Below, piece by piece: positions 12,718-18,992 of a DNA stretch of 18,992 nucleotides. A model generated the notes under the pieces. The model ran no database searches and was not told the origin of the DNA. It worked only from the letters and a program-made list of their open reading frames with translations. Source of the stretch: an uncultured Agathobacter sp. (GTDB lineage Bacteria; Bacillota; Clostridia; Lachnospirales; Lachnospiraceae); assembly GCA_934359755.1 (NCBI GenBank), contig CAKRLV010000042.1, positions 1 through 18,992 on the forward strand. The letters are read 5' to 3'. Made by a program: the position numbers and the translations under genes. How positions within the stretch are numbered: position 1 is the first letter of the stretch; every line of letters starts with the position of its first letter.

Positions 12718-13659
12718 GTGGTAAAGTATTATAGAACTGACGATCGTAAGATTCATGAAGAAGAACAAATACAGAATGGTGTGTGGATCCAGATGGTCAA
12801 CCCCAGCGTAGCCGAAGGACAGATGATAGCAGACTCACTTAATGTAGATATTGAAGATGTGCTGGCGGCACTCGATGAAGAAGAGGGGTCGCGTATAGAA
12901 TTACAGGATGGATATACACTTATTCTGGTAGATATTCCTTCGATAGAGATTCGTCACGATAAAGAATCATATACGACAATTCCACTTGGTATCATTCTTA
13001 CCAGTGATGAAATTGTTACAGTGTGTACAGAGGATACACCTGTACTGCAGGCATTTTTGAATAATCGTGTGAAGGAATTTTCGACAAAAAAGAAGCTGCG
13101 CTTCGTATACCAGATACTTTATAGAATTTCTGTATTGTATCAGAGTGATCTAAGAATCATCGATAAAATGCGCACAGAGATAGAGGAAAGAGTCGGGGAC
13201 GACACAGAAGAAGAGGATCTTGTAGCTTTGCACGAACTTGAATCTACACTCGTATATTTTGCAACTTCGCTCAGAGCGAATGGCAATGTGCTTGACCGCC
13301 TTACCCGATATAAGAGACTTGAGCAGTATCCGGAGGATAAGGAACTGCTTGGCGATGTAATTGTCGAGAATAAGCAGGCTATAGAGATGACAAGTATTTA
13401 CAGAGATATCATAAATGGTACGCGAGAGCTTATGTCATCAGTTATTGACAACCGCCTGAACAACGTAATGAAATATCTTACATCAATTACAATTGTTATG
13501 GCAATTCCGACAGTTATCTCGGGATTGTATGGAATGAATGTGGACGGAAAGGGAATGCCTTTTGCAAATTCTATGGCAGGATTTGCAATCATATGTATTA
13601 TCACGCTTGTTGTCTGCATTATTACTATGTTAATACTTAGAAAGAAAAAGATGTTATAG
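12718..13659 (+). CDS. corA: CorA family divalent cation (Mg2+) transporter
   Basis: A 313-residue homologue of CorA, a pentameric channel for Mg2+ (some members move Co2+, Ni2+ or Zn2+). GTG 12718 is the start, after GGAGGTG (12707-12713); the longer frame from 12679 has no ribosome site. The N-terminal two-thirds is the cytosolic alpha/beta funnel with acidic helices (EIEERVGDDTEEEDLVAL). Helix 1 ends with the selectivity motif YGMN (GMN at 272-274), and helix 2 spans about 281-303, ending RKKKML. The loop between them reads VDGKGMPFANS. The GMN motif supports a Mg2+ role. It probably has its own transcription unit after the acylation cluster; a TTGACA at 12668-12673 has no good -10. Confidence 0.92.
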   Translation: MVKYYRTDDRKIHEEEQIQNGVWIQMVNPSVAEGQMIADSLNVDIEDVLAALDEEEGSRIELQDGYTLILVDIPSIEIRHDKESYTTIPLGIILTSDEIVTVCTEDTPVLQAFLNNRVKEFSTKKKLRFVYQILYRISVLYQSDLRIIDKMRTEIEERVGDDTEEEDLVALHELESTLVYFATSLRANGNVLDRLTRYKRLEQYPEDKELLGDVIVENKQAIEMTSIYRDIINGTRELMSSVIDNRLNNVMKYLTSITIVMAIPTVISGLYGMNVDGKGMPFANSMAGFAIICIITLVVCIITMLILRKKKML

Positions 13660-13661
13660 CG

Positions 13662-13714
13662 TTAAGGATAAAAAATAGTAGATTAAGATTAGGTTAAGAC
13701 GGCTTTGTTATAAT
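13662..13714 (+). promoter_or_regulatory. Promoter with TTAAGA direct repeats ahead of the ABC transporter
   Basis: TATAAT at 13709-13714 is a perfect -10. Where the -35 should be there is no TTGACA but two TTAAGA copies at 13683-13688 and 13694-13699, 11 bases apart, and a TTAAGG at 13662-13667, 21 bases further up. Half-sites spaced by one or two helix turns upstream of a -35-poor promoter are typical for OmpR/PhoB-type response regulators (compare TTAACA repeats bound by Bacillus PhoP). No regulator gene is in the window. Confidence 0.6.
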
Positions 13715-13739
13715 ATGACCATATCAAGGAGGTAGTATT

Positions 13740-16244
13740 ATGATAAAGCTTAAGGAAGTCACAAAAACCTATAGAACAGGAAATCTGGTTCAGGTTGCGC
13801 TGAATCAGGTTTCTTTAACTTTTAGAGATAATGAATTTGTATCTATATTAGGTGCGAGTGGTTCTGGTAAAAGTACATTGCTTAATATAATTGGTGGACT
13901 TGACAGATATGATAGTGGAGATCTTGTCATAAATGGAAGGACTACTAACAGATACAATGACAGAGATTGGGATACATACAGGAATCATTCCGTTGGATTC
14001 ATTTTTCAGAATTATAACCTGATTTCGCATCAGAGCATTCTGGCAAATGTTGAGCTTACACTTACAATAGCTGGAGTTTCAGGCAAAGAAAAACATGACA
14101 GAGCGGTTGAGGTATTAAAAGAAGTTGGATTGTATGAACATATGCACAAAATACCATCACAGTTGTCAGGCGGGCAGATGCAGAGAGTTGCAATTGCAAG
14201 AGCACTTGTAAATGATCCTGATATACTTCTTGCAGATGAACCGACAGGTGCCTTGGATACGAATACAAGTATTCAGGTAATGGAGCTTCTTAGAGAGGTT
14301 GCAAAAGACAGACTTGTAATAATGGTTACACACAATCCTGAACTTGCTGAGAAGTATTCCACAAGAATTGTAAGACTGCAGGACGGTGCAGTTGTCGGTG
14401 ATACAAATCCATGTATGGAGGATGAGCACGAAGAAGCCACTGAGACGGCAAATTCAGGCAGGAATATCAAAGTGATGAAGAAAAACAAAAAGGCTTCAAT
14501 GTCATTCAGGACAGCTTTGAGTCTTAGCTTCAGGAATCTTTGTACTAAGAAGGGAAGGACACTTCTTACTTCGTTTGCGGGTTCAATAGGAATAATAGGA
14601 ATAGCTTTGATTCTTGCATTATCTTCTGGTGTTAATTTATATATACAGCAGATGCAGAAGGATACAATGTCATCTTATCCAATTGTTATTGAAAATCAGA
14701 CTCTGGATCTTGGAAATTCAATGTCATTAGATGATGGAGAGGAAGATACCGAAAAAGAACATGACAAAGATAAGATATATACAGATGGTGAGAACTTTGA
14801 GATGGCAAAGGATATGACAGATACTATAGTTAAGAATGATCTTGCCTCTTTCAAGAAATACCTCGATGACAAGAAGAATTCAATCTGGAAATATGTAGGT
14901 GAAAATGGAGTAGTATATTCATATAATACACCTTTTACGGTATATGCATATGATGAAAATGGTACGCTTATCAATACGGATGGAAGTAATCTGGATGTGT
15001 CGGATAGGGGACAGAGTGTATCTGCATCAAATGAACAGACTGGAATCAGCATGAGTGTTGATTCATCAAATGATCTTGTCACAGATCTTTTTTCAGAGAT
15101 AAATGGAAATGTTGTCGAGAATAATTATGATGTCCTCTATGGAAACTGGCCAGAGAACAAGAATCAGCTGGTCCTCGTAGTTGATGAAGACAATGAGATT
15201 CCACTTGAGGCATTCTATCAGATGGGCATGTTACCGGCGAAGGAATATCAGAGCCTTATGGATTCAATGTCAGCAAACAAGAAATTCAATGTACCAGAGT
15301 ATGATTGGGATTATTCAAAGATATGTGGACACAAATTCTATCTGGTTCCAGATTGTGATTTCTACCAGAAAACAGAAGATGGAAGATATGAAATTATAGA
15401 TGCCAACAGCAAAGAGGCAAAGGAACTTGCAGATAATGGTTTAGAACTCCAGATAAGCGCAATAGTAAAACTTAAAGATGATTCTAAGAATTCACCTATC
15501 ACTACATGTATCGGGTATACAAAAGAGCTTACAGATTATCTCATTGATTATGCCAACAACAGTGATGTTGTAAAGAAGCAGCTGGCGTGCAAAAATACAA
15601 GTGTTGTTGACGGCAGCAGTATCAGTGATGAGAGCTATAATGCAAATCTTGAAAGAATGGGATATGTAGTTAAAGAGAATCCTCAATCAATAAGCATATA
15701 TGTAGATAGCTTTGAAGACAAAGAATCCATAACAAAATGCATCGATGAATATAATAGTAAAGCAGAAGATAATCAGAAAATAGTATACACTGATATGCTT
15801 CAGATGGTTATTTCGTCAGTTACAACGATTGTGGATGTTATCTCCTATATTTTAATTGCATTTGTTGCAATTTCGCTTATAGTATCATCACTGATGATTG
15901 GAATTATTACTTATATTTCAGTACTTGAGCGAAGAAAGGAAATTGGAATACTAAGAGCAATCGGTGCTTCAAAGAGAAATATCAAGCAGGTATTCAATGC
16001 CGAAACTGTATTAATAGGAGCGGTATCTGGAATTATAGGAGTGTTTATATCCGAAGGATTTATTGCAATAATTAATGTAGTAATTAAAGTATTAACAGAT
16101 GATGCGCAATTAAAGGCATATCTTCCAATTGCGGATGTAATCATATTAATAGTGCTAAGTATGCTTCTTACACTTATTGGCGGTCTCGTACCAGCAGCTA
16201 AAGCTGCAAAGGAGGATCCGGTTGCGGCACTCAGAAGTGAATAA
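13740..16244 (+). CDS. MacB-like ABC transporter, fused ATPase and permease
   Basis: An 834-residue fusion of an ATPase and an FtsX/MacB-type permease. The ATPase (1-220) has Walker A GASGSGKST (38-46), Q-loop Q90 in FIFQNYNL, signature LSGGQ (142-146), Walker B ILLADEP (162-168) with E167, and switch H198. A charged linker (225-255) leads to helix 1 (about 277-298). A large extracellular domain (about 300-690, acidic, with DDGEEDTEKEHDKDK) is followed by helices near 701-726, 756-781 and 797-818. The ERRKEIGILRAIGAS motif (730-744) is the FtsX-type coupling region. MacB-type proteins work by mechanotransmission, exporting peptides or lipids or resisting antibiotics; the cargo is unknown. AAGGAGG lies ahead of ATG 13740. 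The response-regulator-like promoter suggests stress induction. Confidence 0.93.
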   Translation: MIKLKEVTKTYRTGNLVQVALNQVSLTFRDNEFVSILGASGSGKSTLLNIIGGLDRYDSGDLVINGRTTNRYNDRDWDTYRNHSVGFIFQNYNLISHQSILANVELTLTIAGVSGKEKHDRAVEVLKEVGLYEHMHKIPSQLSGGQMQRVAIARALVNDPDILLADEPTGALDTNTSIQVMELLREVAKDRLVIMVTHNPELAEKYSTRIVRLQDGAVVGDTNPCMEDEHEEATETANSGRNIKVMKKNKKASMSFRTALSLSFRNLCTKKGRTLLTSFAGSIGIIGIALILALSSGVNLYIQQMQKDTMSSYPIVIENQTLDLGNSMSLDDGEEDTEKEHDKDKIYTDGENFEMAKDMTDTIVKNDLASFKKYLDDKKNSIWKYVGENGVVYSYNTPFTVYAYDENGTLINTDGSNLDVSDRGQSVSASNEQTGISMSVDSSNDLVTDLFSEINGNVVENNYDVLYGNWPENKNQLVLVVDEDNEIPLEAFYQMGMLPAKEYQSLMDSMSANKKFNVPEYDWDYSKICGHKFYLVPDCDFYQKTEDGRYEIIDANSKEAKELADNGLELQISAIVKLKDDSKNSPITTCIGYTKELTDYLIDYANNSDVVKKQLACKNTSVVDGSSISDESYNANLERMGYVVKENPQSISIYVDSFEDKESITKCIDEYNSKAEDNQKIVYTDMLQMVISSVTTIVDVISYILIAFVAISLIVSSLMIGIITYISVLERRKEIGILRAIGASKRNIKQVFNAETVLIGAVSGIIGVFISEGFIAIINVVIKVLTDDAQLKAYLPIADVIILIVLSMLLTLIGGLVPAAKAAKEDPVAALRSE

Positions 16245-16284
16245 ATTGATATAGATATATAGTAAACTGTTAAGTGAAAATATA

Positions 16285-16318
16285 AAAAACGTTCGGTATG
16301 CAATTACCGAACGTTTTT
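16285..16318. terminator. Bidirectional terminator between convergent genes
   Basis: AAAAACGTTCGGTA (16285-16298) pairs perfectly with TACCGAACGTTTTT (16305-16318) around TGCAAT. A T run occurs on both strands, so it can end the ABC transporter transcript from the left and the methyltransferase transcript from the right. Confidence 0.93.
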
Positions 16319-16334
16319 ATGCAATATAAAATAT

Positions 16335-17228
16335 CTAGAGGTTTCCCTGAAAGCGGCCGCTTGCACCACAAGGAAGTACAAGCCCGTTCGATGTAACAGG
16401 AAGTCCGATTTCAGATGATTCTACTTTTCCATCGAAGTTCTTTAGTGCCGTACTTATCATATATGTGAGCACTGCTGGCTGTAAACCGGTAGTATATGAA
16501 TTTACCAGGAAGAAAAGCGGCTTATCTGAAAGTATCTGTGTAGTAAGCTGGATTAAAGGATAGACACATTCTTCTATTTTCCATATTTCGCCTTTAGGTC
16601 CTCTTCCGTAAGATGGAGGGTCCATAATTATTGCATCATAATGGTTGCCACGTCTGATTTCACGTTCAACAAATTTAACGCAATCATCAACAAGCCAGCG
16701 TATATGCGCATCCGCAAGGCCTGATGAGATAGCATTTTCTTTTGCCCATGTAACCATCCCCTTTGAAGCGTCTACGTGCGTAACATTTGCGCCGGCAGCT
16801 GCAGCAGCAAGAGTGGCACCGCCGGTATAAGCAAAAAGGTTAAGAACCTTTATTTCTTTATCAGGATGCTTTTTCTTTTCACTGGCAATAAGTGTAGAGA
16901 ACCAGTCCCAGTTTGTTGCCTGCTCAGGAAAAAGTCCGGTATGTTTAAAACTAAAAGGCTTAAGATTAAAGGTAAGCTTCTTATTAATAGGAAGAGAATA
17001 GTTAATCGACCATTCTTCTGGAAGATCAAAAAATTCCCATTCGCCACCGCCTTTTTTACTTCTATGGTAATGTCCGTTCATTTTTTTCCAGCCTTTTTCC
17101 TTCTTAGGAGTATCCCAGATTACCTGAGGGTCCGGACGGACTAAAGTATATTGTCCCCAGCGTTCAAGCTTTTCACCGCAGGAACAATCTATGACCTTAT
17201 AATCATTCCAATTATCTGCAATCCACAT
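16335..17228 (-). CDS. Class I SAM-dependent methyltransferase, COG1092 (RlmI-like)
   Basis: A 297-residue methyltransferase related to the 23S rRNA cytosine-C5 enzyme RlmI, but without its N-terminal PUA domain. Motif I is VLNLFAYTGGATL (128-140), the acidic motif is HVDASKGMV (151-159), and motif IV is DPPSYGRGPKGE (203-214). The C-terminus LPCGASGRFQGNL matches the COG1092 pattern. The Rossmann fold is preceded by an RNA-binding-like beta region (FFDLPEEWSINYSLPINKKL). No Cys follows DPP, so the RlmI-type mechanism is not certain and the RNA substrate is unknown. AGAGGT lies six bases before the ATG. It is on the opposite strand to the rest of the coding region, running divergently from rpsJ and convergently with the ABC transporter. 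Confidence 0.85.
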   Translation of the reverse strand: MWIADNWNDYKVIDCSCGEKLERWGQYTLVRPDPQVIWDTPKKEKGWKKMNGHYHRSKKGGGEWEFFDLPEEWSINYSLPINKKLTFNLKPFSFKHTGLFPEQATNWDWFSTLIASEKKKHPDKEIKVLNLFAYTGGATLAAAAAGANVTHVDASKGMVTWAKENAISSGLADAHIRWLVDDCVKFVEREIRRGNHYDAIIMDPPSYGRGPKGEIWKIEECVYPLIQLTTQILSDKPLFFLVNSYTTGLQPAVLTYMISTALKNFDGKVESSEIGLPVTSNGLVLPCGASGRFQGNL

Positions 17229-17470
17229 AGTGTACCTCTTTCAATTAAATATATAGTAATAAAATATTGTACAGCTTCAATAAAGCAGCTGATAAGTTGT
17301 ATTTTAATGTATTCCAAAGTACTGCCTGAGCAGTTAGTAAAATTCCTGGAACACATTTTATAATTATAGAGTATAGGTATGAAGGTTGCAACAAAATAAA
17401 CAGGGTTTTGCTGTTGTTTAATGCCAGAAAAATATTAACAAAAAATAATAAGAAAATTTGTAAAAAGTGC
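17229..17470. other. Intergenic region between methyltransferase and S10 promoter
   Basis: No gene is seen. A minus-strand promoter lies at 17253-17280. A small palindrome, ACTGC-CTGA-GCAGT, is at 17321-17334. From about 17429 the sequence is A-rich with repeated A tracts up to the S10 promoter, which looks like an UP element for a strong ribosomal promoter. Confidence 0.55.
17253..17280 (-). promoter_or_regulatory. Possible promoter of the methyltransferase gene
   Basis: On the minus strand TTGAAG (complement of 17275-17280), 16 bases, then TACTAT (complement of 17253-17258). Matches are 4 of 6 for each box, in the right place about 25 bases ahead of the start codon. Confidence 0.45.
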
Positions 17471-17498
17471 TTGCAATATCTGATAAACATGTTATAAT
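17471..17498 (+). promoter_or_regulatory. Promoter of the S10 ribosomal protein operon
   Basis: TTGCAA (17471-17476) and a perfect TATAAT (17493-17498) are 16 bases apart, behind A tracts that resemble an UP element. The start of transcription is expected near 17505, giving a leader of about 220 bases. Confidence 0.7.
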
Positions 17499-17504
17499 TG
17501 TATC

Positions 17505-17726
17505 TGCTGTGACATGATAGCTGTGAAGTTAGAAGTTACTATCGTATGGATAGAGAATTCGGCGGAGCGAATGTCAAGTTAGGAAACTGACGACAAGTCA
17601 CTGTACAAAACATAGTCTACATTAAGTAGAAACAACGTGTGAAAGTTTTATGACACACACGGAGAAGTGTACAGTCACCGCTTGTCGTACTGAAATTTTA
17701 AGTGCGAAAAGGAGGCGGCTTTTTTT
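17505..17726 (+). promoter_or_regulatory. Structured leader RNA of the S10 operon
   Basis: The leader folds into at least four helices: GATAG/CTATC (17516-17520 with 17539-17543), GTC-AGTT/AACT-GAC (17573-17591, one bulge), a long two-part helix ACGACAAG + ACTGTACA (17590-17597, 17600-17607) with TGTACAGT + CTTGTCGT (17668-17675, 17681-17688), and within it CGTGTG/CACACG (17636-17641 with 17656-17661). The long helix and the GTC/GAC helix share bases 17590-17591, so they partly compete. Leaders of ribosomal operons commonly bind one of their own products; which one cannot be told here. The rpsJ ribosome site (17707-17715) follows. Confidence 0.65.
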
Positions 17727-18047
17727 ATGGCAAGTCAAGTAATGAGAATTACTCTCAAAGCGTACGATCACGAGTTAGTAGATTCAAGCGCAAAGAAAAT
17801 CATCGAGACTGTAAAGAAGAATGGATCACAGGTGAGCGGACCGGTACCTCTTCCAACAAAGAAGGAAGTAGTTACAATTCTTAGAGCTACTCACAAGTAC
17901 AAAGATTCTCGTGAACAGTTCGAGCAGAGAACTCATAAGAGACTTATCGATATCATCACACCTACACAGAAGACTGTTGATGCATTATCTCGTATCGAGA
18001 TGCCAGCTGGTGTTTATATCGATATCAAAATGAAAGAGAAGAAATAA
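17727..18047 (+). CDS. rpsJ: 30S ribosomal protein S10
   Basis: A 106-residue S10, part of the 30S head and, as NusE, of the antitermination complex. Typical sequence: MRITLKAYDHELVDSSAKKIIETVKK, then GPVPLPTKKEVVTILR, SREQFEQRTHKRLIDI and the end ALSRIEMPAGVYIDIKM. ATG 17727 follows AAAAGGAGG (17707-17715) with an 11-base spacer holding a run of T. It is the first gene of the S10 operon. The next gene, rplC, begins 177 bases later, a larger gap than is usual in this operon. Confidence 0.98.
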   Translation: MASQVMRITLKAYDHELVDSSAKKIIETVKKNGSQVSGPVPLPTKKEVVTILRATHKYKDSREQFEQRTHKRLIDIITPTQKTVDALSRIEMPAGVYIDIKMKEKK

Positions 18048-18224
18048 TCCTTAATCTTTCATATCCTTATTATAAGGAACAAATTAGTATATCCCCGAAT
18101 GGTTTATATAGATTCTATATTGACTGCTCTAGGATGAACGGTTCCGCTACTTGTTCCAGTTAATCTTCGCGGGCTGGGTGAACAGGCAAGAGGCGTTCCG
18201 CTGTAGAAAACAGGAGGTAAAGAA
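18048..18224 (+). promoter_or_regulatory. Structured 177-base spacer between rpsJ and rplC
   Basis: The spacer holds several paired elements: CCTTA-TTA-TAAGG (18065-18077), the long-range pair GGAACAA/TTGTTCC (18076-18082 with 18151-18157), and the palindrome GAACGGTTC (18136-18144). GTTCCGCT occurs twice (18141-18148 and 18195-18202). Several GGAAC and GTTCC segments could pair in alternative ways. No T run after a hairpin and no clear promoter is seen. It may be an internal regulatory leader, or an mRNA processing region, ahead of rplC. The rplC ribosome site AGGAGG (18211-18216) ends it. Confidence 0.5.
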
Positions 18225-18908
18225 ATGAAGAAAGCGATTTTAGCAACAAAAGTCGGAATGACACAGATCTTCAATGCAGATGGAATCTTAGTTCCAGTTA
18301 CTGTATTAGAGGCTGGTCCATGTGTTGTAACTCAGGTTAAGACAGTTGACAATGATGGTTACGATGCAGTTCAGGTTGGTTTCGTTGACAAGAAAGAAAA
18401 AGTTGTCAAGAAAGATGCCAATGGTAAGAAAGAAGTTTGGCACAGAAATGGTGTTAACAAAGCTCAGATGGGACATTTTGCAAAAGCTGGTGTTTCAGGT
18501 AAGAGATTCGTTCGCGAGTTCAAGTTTGAAAACGCAAATGAGTATAATGTAGCAGATGAAATCAAAGCTGATATCTTCGCTGAAGGAGATAAGGTTGATG
18601 TAACTGCTATTTCAAAAGGTAAAGGTTTCCAGGGTGCTATTAAGAGATTAGGTCAGCACAGAGGACCAATGGCTCATGGTTCAAAATTCCATCGTCATCA
18701 GGGTTCTAATGGTGCATGTTCTTCTCCAAGCCGTGTATTCAAGGGTAAAGGAATGCCTGGACATATGGGTAGTGTAAAAGTTACAACTCAGAATCTTGAA
18801 GTTGTAAGAGTTGACGCAGAGAAGAATTTACTGTTAATTAAGGGCGCAGTTCCAGGAGCTAAGAAAGCTCTTATCACAGTAAAAGAGACAACTAAGTCTG
18901 GTAAATAG
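18225..18908 (+). CDS. rplC: 50S ribosomal protein L3
   Basis: A 227-residue L3, an early-assembling 50S protein whose long loop reaches the peptidyl transferase centre. It begins KKAILATKVGMTQIFNADG and carries the signature GFQGAIKR, then RGPMAHGSKFHRHQGSNG and GKGMPGHMGSVKVTTQNLEVVRVD. ATG 18225 follows AGGAGG (18211-18216). The length is slightly above the usual 205-215 residues. rplD follows 28 bases later. Confidence 0.98.
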   Translation: MKKAILATKVGMTQIFNADGILVPVTVLEAGPCVVTQVKTVDNDGYDAVQVGFVDKKEKVVKKDANGKKEVWHRNGVNKAQMGHFAKAGVSGKRFVREFKFENANEYNVADEIKADIFAEGDKVDVTAISKGKGFQGAIKRLGQHRGPMAHGSKFHRHQGSNGACSSPSRVFKGKGMPGHMGSVKVTTQNLEVVRVDAEKNLLLIKGAVPGAKKALITVKETTKSGK

Positions 18909-18936
18909 TGCGAATTAAGAAAGGAGGAACTTTACG

Positions 18937-18992
18937 ATGGCTAAAGTAGCTGTTTATAATATGGAAGGTAAAGAAGTTGATTCTATCGAATT
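18937..18992 (+). CDS. rplD: 50S ribosomal protein L4, N-terminal fragment cut by the window edge
   Basis: ATG 18937 follows AAGGAGG (18921-18927). The 18 visible codons read MAKVAVYNMEGKEVDSIE, matching the start of L4 from Firmicutes, and the position after rplC is the standard one. The gene continues beyond the window. In gamma-proteobacteria L4 represses its own operon; that is not known to apply here. Confidence 0.93.
   Translation, partial: MAKVAVYNMEGKEVDSIE

Noticed and set aside
14696..15082. 128-codon minus-strand frame opposite the ABC transporter
   Set aside because: Shadow of the plus-strand gene, rich in Ser and Leu as expected from an antisense reading, without start signals.
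18115..18126. Internal promoter (TATATT, TTGACT) in the rpsJ-rplC gap
   Set aside because: The boxes are not at usable spacing and no partner hexamer was found.

Overview
The window is AT-rich Firmicutes DNA, most likely from the family Lachnospiraceae. The pointers are strong Shine-Dalgarno sites, tRNAs without an encoded CCA, a T-box riboswitch on trpS, a DUF4358 lipoprotein beside MBOAT and DHHW proteins, secreted proteins ending in lysine-rich Fn3-like domains, and a rpsJ-rplC-rplD ribosomal operon. All protein identifications come from reading motifs by eye; no database search was run.

Layout. 1-282: tRNA-Phe and tRNA-Lys, separated by a purine-rich array of 9-base repeats and closed by a terminator. 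283-1097: a structured leader and a pnuC-type nicotinamide riboside/NMN transporter gene that is split by an in-frame UGA at an expected Trp codon. 1098-1595: non-coding, holding a 131-bp palindromic MITE-like element and a 13-bp direct repeat. 1596-2483: a VOC (glyoxalase-fold) protein and a family 6 UDG-type DNA glycosylase, followed by a 46-bp tandem repeat that contains the glycosylase stop codon. 2672-5035: three overlapping genes, namely a small two-helix membrane protein, a papain/C39-like cysteine peptidase and pyruvate kinase. 5137-6870: a secreted GH25 lysozyme with a modular C-terminus. 6875-8258: promoter, tRNA-Trp T-box leader and trpS.

8348-12613 is the most system-like part: a DUF4358 lipoprotein, a membrane-bound O-acyltransferase (MBOAT, AlgI/DltB-like) and two different DHHW (AlgJ/AlgX-like) proteins, one anchored by a transmembrane helix and one by a lipid. 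The likely task is O-acylation (for example acetylation) of a cell-envelope glycan: the MBOAT moves acyl groups across the membrane and the DHHW proteins pass them to the polymer. The substrate cannot be read from the sequence. A CorA-type channel (12718-13659) follows, then a fused MacB-like ABC transporter (13740-16244) whose promoter carries TTAAGA repeats spaced like an OmpR/PhoB-type operator. A bidirectional terminator separates it from a convergent COG1092-type methyltransferase. The window ends in the S10 ribosomal operon, with a long structured leader before rpsJ, an unusual 177-base structured gap between rpsJ and rplC, and the first codons of rplD.

Most of this is ordinary chromosomal backbone. 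The points most worth a second look are the nonsense-interrupted pnuC, the acylation cluster, the 46-bp repeats born from a gene tail, the MITE-like palindrome, and the two structured RNAs in the S10 operon.
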